This document shows positions 50,793 through 59,357 of a stretch of DNA of 64,000 nt, piece by piece. Source of the stretch: Geodermatophilaceae bacterium URHB0062 (GTDB lineage: Bacteria > Actinomycetota > Actinomycetes > Mycobacteriales > Geodermatophilaceae); the NCBI GenBank assembly GCA_000620185.1, contig KK211086.1, positions 407,331 to 471,330 of the forward strand, in the 5' to 3' direction. Each line of letters starts with the position of its first letter. Within the stretch, counting starts at the first letter, position 1. The notes below the pieces were generated by a model. It was given only the letters and a program-made list of their open reading frames with translations. It was not told where the DNA came from and searched no databases. The translations under genes and the position numbers were made by a program.

Positions 50793-52703
50793 GTGGACAT
50801 CTCGCCCGCCCAAGGGCTGATCACTGCCTCCTGGTTGCTGATCGCGCTGCCGCTCGCCGGCGCCGCGGTCCTGCTGGTGGGCGGACGCCGCACCGACCGC
50901 TGGGGCCACCTGCTGGGCACGGCCACCGTCGTGCTCTCGTTCGTCCTCGGCCTGCTGTGCACCGTGCAGCTGGCAGGGCTCGACGAGGGCGGCCGCTCGG
51001 TCGGCGTGGACCTGTTCACCTTCATCTCCGCCGGCAACCTCGACGTCCACGCCGGGCTGCTGTTCGATCCCCTGTCCGCGGCGTTCGTGCTGCTGATCAC
51101 CGGCGTCGGGTCGCTGATCCACGTCTACTCGATCGGCTACATGGCGCACGACCCCGGGCGCCGGCGGTTCTTCGCCTACCTGAACCTCTTCGTCGCGGCC
51201 ATGCTGCTGCTGGTCCTCGGCAGCAACTTCGTGATGCTCTACGTCGGCTGGGAGGGCGTGGGTCTCGCGTCCTACCTGCTCATCGCCTTCTGGTTCACCC
51301 GGCCGGCGGCCGCCACGGCGGCGAAGAAGGCGTTCATCATGAACCGGGTCGGCGACGTCGGCCTGGCCCTCGCCATCTTCCTCATGTTCGCCCAGCTCGG
51401 GACGGTCACGTACGAGGGCGTGTTCGGGTCGATCGGCACGCTGGCCGGCGGCACGATCACCGCCATCGGGCTCCTGCTCCTGCTCGGTGCCTGCGGCAAG
51501 TCCGGCCAGTTCCCGCTGCAGGCGTGGCTGCCCGACGCCATGGAGGGCCCGACCCCGGTCTCGGCGCTCATCCACGCCGCGACGATGGTCACCGCCGGCG
51601 TCTACCTGATCGCCCGCAGCGCACCCATCTACGACCAGACCGAGACGGCACGCTTCGTCGTCATGGCTGTGGGCGGGGTGACCTTGCTGATCGGCGCGAT
51701 CGCCGGCTGCGCCCACGACGACATCAAGAAGGTGCTGGCCTACTCGACGGTCAGCCAGATCGGCTACATGTTCCTGGCGGTGGGCCTCGGGCCGGTCGGC
51801 TACGTCGCGGGGCTGGCCCACCTGTTCGCGCACGGCTTCTTCAAGGCCGGCCTGTTCCTCGGCGCCGGCTCGGTCATGCACGCGATGAACGACTCGGTCG
51901 ACATGCGCCGGTTCGGCGGGCTGTGGAACAAGATGCCGGTCACCTTCGGGACCTTCGCACTCGGCTACCTGGCGCTGATCGGCCTCATCCCGTTCTCGGG
52001 GTACTGGACCAAGGACGCGATCATCGAGGCCACGTTCGACCGGGGAGACGTCTGGGGCTGGCTGCTCGGCGGTGCCGCGGTGCTGGGCGCCGGCCTGACC
52101 GCCTTCTACATGACCCGCCTGATGCTCATGACCTTCTTCGGGCGCTCCCGCTGGGAGGACGGCGTGCACCCGCACGAGTCGCCGAAGGTGATGACCGTGC
52201 CGATGATCGTGCTCGCGGTCGGCTCCGTCGCGGCCGGTTTCCTGCTGGTCGAGGCGTTCCCGCTGTCGGACTGGATGACGCCGGTCTTCGGCGAGCCGAG
52301 CGAGGGCGAGCACGTCATCGCGCCGCTGACCTTCGGGCTCGCGATCACCGTCGTCGCGCTGCTCGGTGTCGCGCTCGCGTGGCTGTTCGTGGGCCGGCGC
52401 GAGGTGCCCGTGACCGCTCCGGCGCGCGTCTCGCCGGTCACCCGGGCCGCGCGGCACGCCCTGTACGCCGACGCGGTGAACGAGTCGCTGTTCATGCGGC
52501 CCGGCCAGTGGCTGACCCGCGCGCTGGTGTTCTTCGACAACCGGGGCGTCGACGGCGCGGTCAACGGGATGGCCGCCGCGCTCGGCGGCTCCTCGTCGCG
52601 GCTCGGCCGGGTGCAGACCGGCTTCGTGCGCACGTACGCCCTGGGCATGCTCGGCGGCGCGGTGCTGGTCGCGGGAGCCCTCCTGGCGGTGACGACGGGA
52701 TGA
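50793..52703 (+). CDS. nuoL: NADH-quinone oxidoreductase subunit L
   Basis: 636 residues, antiporter-like subunit with the lateral helix. Key segments: LYVGWEGVGLASYLLIAFWF (proton-channel Glu), RVGDVGLALAIFLMF, QFPLQAWLPDAMEGPTPVSA then LIHAATMVTAGVYL, and KKVLAYSTVSQIGYMFLAVG. GTG start with a GGGATCCGGAG leader. Its stop overlaps the ATG of a bridging mini-ORF. Confidence 0.96.
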   Translation: MDISPAQGLITASWLLIALPLAGAAVLLVGGRRTDRWGHLLGTATVVLSFVLGLLCTVQLAGLDEGGRSVGVDLFTFISAGNLDVHAGLLFDPLSAAFVLLITGVGSLIHVYSIGYMAHDPGRRRFFAYLNLFVAAMLLLVLGSNFVMLYVGWEGVGLASYLLIAFWFTRPAAATAAKKAFIMNRVGDVGLALAIFLMFAQLGTVTYEGVFGSIGTLAGGTITAIGLLLLLGACGKSGQFPLQAWLPDAMEGPTPVSALIHAATMVTAGVYLIARSAPIYDQTETARFVVMAVGGVTLLIGAIAGCAHDDIKKVLAYSTVSQIGYMFLAVGLGPVGYVAGLAHLFAHGFFKAGLFLGAGSVMHAMNDSVDMRRFGGLWNKMPVTFGTFALGYLALIGLIPFSGYWTKDAIIEATFDRGDVWGWLLGGAAVLGAGLTAFYMTRLMLMTFFGRSRWEDGVHPHESPKVMTVPMIVLAVGSVAAGFLLVEAFPLSDWMTPVFGEPSEGEHVIAPLTFGLAITVVALLGVALAWLFVGRREVPVTAPARVSPVTRAARHALYADAVNESLFMRPGQWLTRALVFFDNRGVDGAVNGMAAALGGSSSRLGRVQTGFVRTYALGMLGGAVLVAGALLAVTTG

Positions 52704-52756
52704 GCACGGTCCTGGTCCAGAGCTCTTCGACAGGTCGAGAGGCGACGTCCCTGTGA
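52700..52756 (+). CDS. 18-codon bridging mini-ORF between nuoL and nuoM
   Basis: ATG 52700 overlaps the nuoL stop (ATGA) and TGA 52754-52756 overlaps the nuoM GTG (GTGA). Peptide MSTVLVQSSSTGREATSL, sharing its first four residues with the nuoC/nuoD bridge peptide. It exactly fills the gap. Confidence 0.5.
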   Translation: MSTVLVQSSSTGREATSL

Positions 52757-54369
52757 GCGACTTCCCGTTCCTGCTGGTGATGATCGCCCTGCCGGCGGTC
52801 GCGGCGGCCGTCGTGGCCGCCGTGCCCCGGGGGCGCGACCTGCTGGCCAAGCAGATCTCGCTCGGCGTCAGCCTGGGCGTGCTGGTGCTGGCGGTCCTCG
52901 CAACCGTCGCCTTCGACACCGGGGGAGACCGGTTCCAGCTGACGACGTCGGTGAGCTGGATCGCCGAGTTCGGTGTCCGGTTCGCCCTCGGTGTCGACGG
53001 CATCGCGCTGGTCATGCTGCTGCTGATCGGCGTCCTCGTGCCACTCGTCATCGTCGCCTCGTGGGACGACCTCGCCCCAGGCGACGAGGGATCCGTCCCG
53101 GGCGGGCGCTCGGTCCGGGCCTACTTCGCCTGGTTGCTGCTGCTCGAGGCGATGATGGTCGGCGTCTTCGCCGCGACCGACATCTTCCTGTTCTACGTGT
53201 TCTTCGAGGCGATGCTCGTCCCGATGTACTTCCTCATCGGGAGCTTCGGCGGCCCCCGTCGTCAGTACGCGGCGGTGAAGTTCTTCCTGTACAGCCTGGT
53301 CGGTGGGCTGATCATGCTCGCCGCCGTCATCGGCCTGTACGTGGTGAGCAACAGCCAGCTGGGCGAGGGGACGTTCGCCTTCGACGCCCTCCGCCAGCTC
53401 GACATCACCCCGGGCGTGCAGAAGCTGCTCTTCCTCGGCTTCTTCGTGGCGTTCGCGATCAAGGCGCCCCTGGTGCCCTTCCACACCTGGCTCCCCGACT
53501 CCGGTTCCGAGGCGCCTATCGGCAGCGCGGTGCTGCTGGTCGGCGTGCTGGACAAGGTCGGCACCTTCGGCTTCCTGCGGTACTGCCTGCCGCTGTTCCC
53601 CGAGGCGTCGCGGTACTTCGCGCCCTACGTCCTCGTGCTGGCGGTGGCGGGGATCCTCTACGCGGCGCTCCTGGCCATGGGGCAGAGCGACATGAAGCGC
53701 CTGGTGGCGTACACGTCGATCTCGCACTTCGGATTCATCGCGCTGGGCATCTTCGCCTTCACCACGGAGGCCGGCACCGGCGCCGTCCTGTACATGGTCA
53801 ACCACGGCATCGCGACCGGGCTGCTGTTCCTCGTCGTCGGCATGCTCATCGCCCGCGGCGGCTCGCGGCAGATCGGCGACTACGGCGGCGTGGGCGCCAG
53901 GGCGCCGCTGCTGTCCGGGGCGTTCCTGCTCGCCGGCCTGGCCTCGCTCGCCATGCCGGGCACCAACAGCTTCGTCAGCGAGTTCCTCGTGCTGATCGGC
54001 TCGTTCCCGACGCGGCCGGTGTTCACCATCCTCGCGACGGTCGGCATCATCCTCGCCGCGCTCTACATCCTGCTGATGTACCAGCGCACGATGCACGGAC
54101 CGCCTCGTGGGCCGCTCATGGTCGAGCCGGACGACGAGCCGGTGGCCGCCGGCGGGGGCGCGACCGCGGTCGCCACCGCTCCCGCACGCGCGTCCCTGCG
54201 TGCGCTCGACCTCTCGCGGCGCGAGCTGGCGGTGGTGACGCCGCTGGTGGCGCTGATCATCGGGCTCGGCGTGTACCCGCAGCCCCTGCTCAGTCTCATC
54301 GAGCCCGCTGTCGCCGCCACCATGAGCGACGTCGGTGCCGACACGGGTTCCGGAGGGACCGACCGATGA
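52753..54369 (+). CDS. nuoM: NADH-quinone oxidoreductase subunit M
   Basis: 538 residues, antiporter-like. Key segments: LFYVFFEAMLVPMYFLIGSF (Glu), AFAIKAPLVPFHTWLPDSGS (Lys), DMKRLVAYTSISHFGFIALG, and VNHGIATGLLFLVVGML. A hydrophilic insert PDDEPVAAGGGATAVATAPA precedes the last helix. GTG start in the overlap with the mini-ORF; stop overlaps the nuoN ATG. Confidence 0.96.
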   Translation: MSDFPFLLVMIALPAVAAAVVAAVPRGRDLLAKQISLGVSLGVLVLAVLATVAFDTGGDRFQLTTSVSWIAEFGVRFALGVDGIALVMLLLIGVLVPLVIVASWDDLAPGDEGSVPGGRSVRAYFAWLLLLEAMMVGVFAATDIFLFYVFFEAMLVPMYFLIGSFGGPRRQYAAVKFFLYSLVGGLIMLAAVIGLYVVSNSQLGEGTFAFDALRQLDITPGVQKLLFLGFFVAFAIKAPLVPFHTWLPDSGSEAPIGSAVLLVGVLDKVGTFGFLRYCLPLFPEASRYFAPYVLVLAVAGILYAALLAMGQSDMKRLVAYTSISHFGFIALGIFAFTTEAGTGAVLYMVNHGIATGLLFLVVGMLIARGGSRQIGDYGGVGARAPLLSGAFLLAGLASLAMPGTNSFVSEFLVLIGSFPTRPVFTILATVGIILAALYILLMYQRTMHGPPRGPLMVEPDDEPVAAGGGATAVATAPARASLRALDLSRRELAVVTPLVALIIGLGVYPQPLLSLIEPAVAATMSDVGADTGSGGTDR

Positions 54370-55907
54370 TCCACGCACCTGACCTCTCGCTCGCCGCGCT
54401 GGCGCCGCTGCTGTTCGTCTTCGTCGCCGCCTGCGTCGGCGTGCTCGTCGAGGCGTTCGGACCGCGGGAGCACCGCCACGCGGTCCAGCTCGCGGTCGCG
54501 ATGGTCGGCACCCTCGGGGCCTTCGTGTGCACGCTGCTGCTGGCCGGCACGCAGGAGATCACCGCGGGTGGCGCGCTCGCGGTCGACGGGGCGGCGCTGT
54601 TCCTGCAGGCCACGATCGCCGGACTCGGTGCGCTGGCGCTGCTGCTGTTCGCCGAGCGCGCGCTCGACCCGGCGCGGTCGGCGTTCGTCGCCTCCGCCGC
54701 CGTCCCGGTCGGGAGCCCGCGGGACCGCGAGCTGGCCACCTCGACGCAGGTGCAGACCGAGATCTACCCCCTGGCGACCTTCGCCATCGGCGGCATGATG
54801 CTGTTCACCGCCGCCAACGACCTGCTGGTCATGTTCGTGGCGCTCGAGGTGCTCAGCCTGCCGCTCTACCTGATCAGCGGGATGTCGCGTCGGCGCCGCC
54901 TCCTGTCCCAGGAGGCCGCGGTCAAGTACTTCCTCCTGGGCGCCTTCGCGTCGGCGTTCTTCCTCTACGGCCTGGCGCTGGTCTACGGCGCGACCGGCAG
55001 CGTCCGGCTCGCCGACATCCGCTCCGCGGCGGTCGCCGGTGGCGGCGACGTCCTGCTCCTGCTCGGCCTGGGGCTGCTCGTCGTCGGCCTGCTGTTCAAG
55101 GCCAGCGTCGCGCCGTTCCACAGCTGGACGCCGGACGTCTACCAGGGCGCCCCCACGCCGGTGACCGCCTTCATGGCCGCGTGCACGAAGGTGGCCGCGT
55201 TCGGGGCCATCCTGCGGCTGCTCTACGTCGCCTTCGGCACCAGCGAGTGGACCTGGCGGCCGCTGATCTACGGCGTCGCGATCGTCTCGATGATCGTCGG
55301 CGCGGTGCTCGGCCTGACCCAGACCGACCTCAAACGGATGCTGGCCTACTCGTCGATCGCGCACGCGGGCTTCCTGCTCACCGGCGTGATCGGGCTGAGC
55401 GTCGCCGGCGGCGGCGGTTCCGGGCTCGCGGCCACGATGTTCTACCTGCTCACCTACGGGCTCACCACGATCGGCGCCTTCGCCGTCCTCACGCTCGTGC
55501 GGGACGGCGACGGCGAGGCCGGGCACCTCTCCCAGTGGGCCGGTCTGGCCTCCCGGTCGCCGGTCACGGCCGCGGTGATGGCGCTGTTCCTCCTGGCGCT
55601 GGCCGGCATCCCCCTGACCGCGGGCTTCACCGCGAAGTTCGCGGTGTTCCGGGCGGCCATCGAGTCCGGGGCGTGGCCGCTGGCCGTCGTGGCGCTGCTG
55701 GCCAGCGCGGTGGCGGCGTTCTTCTACCTGCGGGTCATCGTGCTCATGTACTTCTCCCAGCCCGCGGCGGACGGTCCCACCGTCGGCGTCCCCGGTCTGC
55801 CCACGACGATCGTGCTCGCGCTCACCGCCACGGCCACCCTCGCGCTGGGAATCGTCCCCGGGGCGGTGCTCGACCTGGCCGATCGGGCGGCTATCTTCGT
55901 CGGTTGA
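54366..55907 (+). CDS. nuoN: NADH-quinone oxidoreductase subunit N
   Basis: 513 residues, antiporter-like. Key segments: LLVMFVALEVLSLPLYLISG, EAAVKYFLLGAFASAFFLYG, KASVAPFHSWTPDVYQGAPT and DLKRMLAYSSIAHAGFLLTG. The last complex I gene; its stop overlaps the ATG of the polyprenyl synthase, so the quinone-tail gene is co-translated with complex I. Confidence 0.96.
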   Translation: MIHAPDLSLAALAPLLFVFVAACVGVLVEAFGPREHRHAVQLAVAMVGTLGAFVCTLLLAGTQEITAGGALAVDGAALFLQATIAGLGALALLLFAERALDPARSAFVASAAVPVGSPRDRELATSTQVQTEIYPLATFAIGGMMLFTAANDLLVMFVALEVLSLPLYLISGMSRRRRLLSQEAAVKYFLLGAFASAFFLYGLALVYGATGSVRLADIRSAAVAGGGDVLLLLGLGLLVVGLLFKASVAPFHSWTPDVYQGAPTPVTAFMAACTKVAAFGAILRLLYVAFGTSEWTWRPLIYGVAIVSMIVGAVLGLTQTDLKRMLAYSSIAHAGFLLTGVIGLSVAGGGGSGLAATMFYLLTYGLTTIGAFAVLTLVRDGDGEAGHLSQWAGLASRSPVTAAVMALFLLALAGIPLTAGFTAKFAVFRAAIESGAWPLAVVALLASAVAAFFYLRVIVLMYFSQPAADGPTVGVPGLPTTIVLALTATATLALGIVPGAVLDLADRAAIFVG

Positions 55908-56986
55908 TGACCGGAGCCCGTGCCGCAGTCGACGGCATTCCGACCGAGGGCGGGTCCCCGGTACCGCCCCAGGTGTGGCACCGGGGCTCCACACCCGTGT
56001 CCACCATCGGCCCCTGGCTGCCCGAGGGCCGGCTGGGAACGGCGCTCGCGGAGGGCCTGGCGCGGGTCGAGCTGGCGCTGATGGCGTCGGTGGGCAGCGA
56101 GCACCCGTTCGTCCGCGAGGCCTCCGGGCACCTCATGGCCGCCGGCGGCAAGCGGTTCCGCCCGATGCTCGCCCTGCTGGCCGCACAGCTCGGCGACCCG
56201 GAGGCGCCCGAGGTCACGTCGGCCGCCGTGGTGTGCGAGCTGACCCACCTCGCGACGCTGTACCACGACGACGTGATGGACGAGGCCGCTGTGCGCCGGG
56301 GTGCGCCCAGCGCCAACAGCCGGTGGAGCAACAGCGTCGCGATCCTCACCGGCGACCTCCTCTTCGCCCGCGCCTCCGATCTGGTGGCCGGCCTCGGTCC
56401 GGACGCCGTGCGCATCCAGGCCCGCACCTTCGAGCGCCTGGTCACCGGACAGATCCGCGAGACCGTCGGCCCGCAGTCGGGTGAGGACCCGGTCGCCCAC
56501 CACCTCGCCGTCCTCGCCGACAAGACCGGCTCGCTGGTCGCCACTTCGGCCCGGTTCGGTGCGGGCTTCGCCGGCGTCGACGCGTCGCTGGTCGAGGCAC
56601 TGACCTCGTTCGGCGAGGAGGTGGGCGTCGCCTTCCAGCTCTCCGACGACCTCCTCGACATCGTCAGCCAGGGCGGCGCCTCCGGGAAGAGCCCCGGAAC
56701 CGACCTGCGCGAGGGCATCGCGACCCTGCCGGCGCTCTACGCCCTGGCCGGCGACGACCCGGCCGACGCGCGCCTGCGGGAGCTGGTGTCCGGTCCCGTC
56801 ACCGATGCCGACGACCACGCCGAGGCGCTCGCCCTGCTGCGCTCGTCGGACGCGCTGGCCCGCGCCACCGGGGTGCTGCGCGAGTACGCAGACCGGGCGC
56901 GCGCCCGGCTCGACGCCGTCCCCGCCGGCGACGTGCGCGAGGCGCTGTCGGCCCTCTGCGACTACGTGGTCACGCGCACCAGCTGA
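55907..56986 (+). CDS. polyprenyl diphosphate synthase (trans-isoprenyl synthetase)
   Basis: 359 residues. First Asp-rich motif ATLYHDDVMDEAAVRRGAPS and second QLSDDLLDIVSQGG, with the FRPMLALLAAQLG region before them. It condenses isopentenyl diphosphate units into the long chain that menA attaches to menaquinone; grcC1 (Rv0562) sits beside menJ in M. tuberculosis. Chain length cannot be read with certainty. The first 45 residues are an extra head (GSPVPPQVWHRGSTPVS). Coupled to nuoN by ATGA. Confidence 0.92.
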   Translation: MTGARAAVDGIPTEGGSPVPPQVWHRGSTPVSTIGPWLPEGRLGTALAEGLARVELALMASVGSEHPFVREASGHLMAAGGKRFRPMLALLAAQLGDPEAPEVTSAAVVCELTHLATLYHDDVMDEAAVRRGAPSANSRWSNSVAILTGDLLFARASDLVAGLGPDAVRIQARTFERLVTGQIRETVGPQSGEDPVAHHLAVLADKTGSLVATSARFGAGFAGVDASLVEALTSFGEEVGVAFQLSDDLLDIVSQGGASGKSPGTDLREGIATLPALYALAGDDPADARLRELVSGPVTDADDHAEALALLRSSDALARATGVLREYADRARARLDAVPAGDVREALSALCDYVVTRTS

Positions 56987-57003
56987 GGGGGCATGCTGGG
57001 GCC

Positions 57004-58134
57004 GTGCGCACCGCGGCGGGGCCCTGCATGGCGGCCGTGCTGCTGCTCGCTGCGTGTACGGGCCCGGCCGCGGAGCCGTCCGGTTCGGCCGGGGGCTCGT
57101 CGTCCGCCGCGCCTCCGACGGGCGCGCCCGCGCTGCAGGTCGAGGTGGTCCTCGACGGGCTGGACCATCCGTGGGACGTCGCGCAGGCGCCCGACGGCAC
57201 CCTGCTGGTCGACCAGCGGGGCGGCGGCTTCACGGCGGTCCTGCCCGACGGCAGCGCACGCGAGGTCCGTGCCGACTTCGGTGACCTCTTCGCCCAGGGT
57301 GAGACCGGGCTCATGGGGCTCACCCTCGACCCCGGTTTCGCCGGCAACCGCCGCTTCTACACCTGTCAGGGCAGGCGCAGCGGATCGATCGCCGTCATCG
57401 CCTGGACGGTCCGGCCGGACTGGAGCGCGGCCACCCGTGTCGCCGACCCGCTCGTCGGGAACATCCCGATGAACCGGAGCTCGGGACGGCACGGCGGGTG
57501 CCGGCTGCGCTTCGCCCCCGACGGGGCGCTGCTGATCGGCACGGGGGACAACGCCGTGGGGACCAACCCGCAGGACCCCTCCTCGCCGGCGGGAAAGGTG
57601 CTGCGTGCCGATGCGGCCACGGGGAAGGTGTCGGTCTGGAATCTGGGGCACCGCAACGTGCAGGGGCTGGCCGTGCGTCCGGGCACCGGACAGGTGTTCT
57701 CCGTCGAGCACGGCCCCGACCGCGACGACGAGGTGAATCTGCTCCGGGCGGGCGCCAACTACGGATGGAACCCGGTCGGCTCGGGGACGTACGACGAGAG
57801 CGTGCCGATGACCGACCCGGACATCCCGGGCGCAGTCCCGGCCGTGTGGTCCTCCGGCTCGCCGACGCTGGCGACCAGTGGGGCGACCTTCCTCGACGGC
57901 CGGAAGTGGGGGGCCTACGACGGGCTGCTGGTGATCGGGCTGCTGAAGGCGCAGGGGGTTCTCGCACTCCGCCTCGACGAGGACGGCGCCCTGCGGCAGC
58001 AGTTCCGCCTGCCCGAGCTCGACGGTTCGCACGGGCGCATCCGGACCGCCCAGCAGGGCAGCGACGGCGCCCTCTACGTCACCACCGACAACGGGAACGG
58101 CGCCGACCAGCTGCTCCGGGTGACGCCCCGCTGA
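57004..58134 (+). CDS. PQQ-dependent sugar dehydrogenase-like lipoprotein
   Basis: 376 residues from GTG 57004. N-terminal signal with lipobox LLAAC (Cys18), then a Gly/Ser/Pro linker to residue 43. The six-bladed beta-propeller typical of soluble glucose/aldose dehydrogenases shows LDHPWDVAQAPDGTLLVDQR, NIPMNRSSGRHGGCRLRFAP, LGHRNVQGLAVRPGTGQVFS and GANYGWNPVGSG, including the conserved R-N-x-Q-G motif. Electrons would go to the membrane chain outside the cell. CATGCT, 6 bp upstream, is a weak leaderless -10. No PQQ synthesis genes are nearby. Confidence 0.87.
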   Translation: MRTAAGPCMAAVLLLAACTGPAAEPSGSAGGSSSAAPPTGAPALQVEVVLDGLDHPWDVAQAPDGTLLVDQRGGGFTAVLPDGSAREVRADFGDLFAQGETGLMGLTLDPGFAGNRRFYTCQGRRSGSIAVIAWTVRPDWSAATRVADPLVGNIPMNRSSGRHGGCRLRFAPDGALLIGTGDNAVGTNPQDPSSPAGKVLRADAATGKVSVWNLGHRNVQGLAVRPGTGQVFSVEHGPDRDDEVNLLRAGANYGWNPVGSGTYDESVPMTDPDIPGAVPAVWSSGSPTLATSGATFLDGRKWGAYDGLLVIGLLKAQGVLALRLDEDGALRQQFRLPELDGSHGRIRTAQQGSDGALYVTTDNGNGADQLLRVTPR

Positions 58135-58256
58135 CCGCTCCGCACGAGGCGCGGCCGCCGTGACCGCGGACGCCGTGGATCCGGCCGCCACGATGCATCC
58201 TGGGCGACCCGGAGGACTCCGGAACCAGGAAGTCCGGCTACGTGTGGGAGGCCGAC

Positions 58257-58649
58257 ATGCGGAACGGGCTCTGGATCGGTGCGGCCGGCTGCGCCGTCGC
58301 ACTTCTCGCCGGGTGTTCCGACACGCCCGAGGGACTCTCTGCCGCCGCGGCCACCGGCCCGGTGACGTCGCCGAGTGGGCCTCCCGGCTCGCTCCGGCAG
58401 CCCGAGGTCACCGCGCAGGAGGCCCAGGCCACCGCGCTGGACGTCGTGGGCGGCGGATGGATCCTCGAGACCAAGATCGAGGAACGGGACGACGACCCGG
58501 ATCAGGACAGGGACGACTACGACGACGACGACTTCGAGGCCCCGGTCGATGTCTGGGAGGTCACGGTCGTCAGCAGCGACGGTCTGCGTCGTACGGTGAG
58601 CGTCGACCTGACCGGCGGCAAGGTCCTCGACAGCAGGGTGGACGACTGA
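58257..58649 (+). CDS. PepSY-domain lipoprotein
   Basis: 130 residues from ATG 58257, with GGGAGG 5 bp upstream. Signal peptide with lipobox ALLAGC; then a PepSY-like domain (TAQEAQATALDVVGGGWILE; VDVWEVTVVSSDGLRRTVSV; DLTGGKVLDSRVDD). An acidic run between them (DDDPDQDRDDYDDDDF) could bind divalent cations. The gene lies 33 bp before a two-component system; PepSY proteins next to such pairs are often sensors' partners or targets. Confidence 0.8.
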   Translation: MRNGLWIGAAGCAVALLAGCSDTPEGLSAAAATGPVTSPSGPPGSLRQPEVTAQEAQATALDVVGGGWILETKIEERDDDPDQDRDDYDDDDFEAPVDVWEVTVVSSDGLRRTVSVDLTGGKVLDSRVDD

Positions 58650-58682
58650 CCCGCACGGCCCCGCCCGTCTCCGGGAGGCACG

Positions 58683-59357
58683 ATGCGCCTACTGGTGGTG
58701 GAGGACCAGCCGAAGATGCGACGGCTCCTGTGCCGCGCGCTGCAGGAGGGCGGCTACGTCGTGGACGCGGTGGCCGACGGGCCGTCGGCCCTCCACGAGG
58801 CGACGGAGGCCGACTACGACCTGATCCTGCTCGACGTGATGCTGCCGGGTATGGACGGGTTCGAGGTGGTGCGGCGGCTGCGCGCGGCCGAGCGCTGGAC
58901 CCCCGTCCTCATCCTGACCGCGCGGGACGCCGTGCCCGACCGTGTCCGGGGGCTGGACGAGGGGGCCGACGACTACCTCGTCAAGCCGTTCGCGTTCTCG
59001 GAGCTGCTCAGCCGCGTGCGCGCGGTCATCCGGCGGGGCCGGCCGGTGCGGCCCCCGACGCTGACCTGCGGTCCGCTGGTCCTCGACCCGGCCAGCCGCA
59101 CGACGACGGTCGGCGGCACGGACGTCAGCCTGTCGCCGCGGGAGTTCGCCGTGCTGGAGATGCTGCTGCACCGCGACGGAGCGGTGGTGACCCGGACGGA
59201 GCTGCTGGACCACGTCTGGGATTCCTCCTACGACGGCGTCTCGAACGTCGTCGACGTGTACGTGCGGAACCTCCGCGACAAGATCGACCGTCGGTTCGGG
59301 GTGGAGCTCATCCAGACGGTTCGGGGCGCGGGGTACCGCGTCACCGCGGCGCAGTGA
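58683..59357 (+). CDS. OmpR-family response regulator
   Basis: 224 residues. Receiver domain with acidic pocket VEDQ, phosphoacceptor Asp51 (LILLDVMLPGMDG), Thr (ILTARD) and Lys (YLVKPFAF). C-terminal winged helix with SLSPREFAVLEMLLHRDGAV and NVVDVYVRNLRDKIDRRFGV. The stop overlaps the sensor kinase start. A trio of 11-bp direct repeats of the type bound by this family lies 1.5 kb downstream at 60.8 kb. Confidence 0.96.
   Translation: MRLLVVEDQPKMRRLLCRALQEGGYVVDAVADGPSALHEATEADYDLILLDVMLPGMDGFEVVRRLRAAERWTPVLILTARDAVPDRVRGLDEGADDYLVKPFAFSELLSRVRAVIRRGRPVRPPTLTCGPLVLDPASRTTTVGGTDVSLSPREFAVLEMLLHRDGAVVTRTELLDHVWDSSYDGVSNVVDVYVRNLRDKIDRRFGVELIQTVRGAGYRVTAAQ

Noticed and set aside
50769-53051. 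760-codon minus-strand frame opposite nuoL and nuoM
   Set aside because: Highly acidic/His/Arg low-complexity translation mirroring membrane-protein codons; a shadow of the real subunits.
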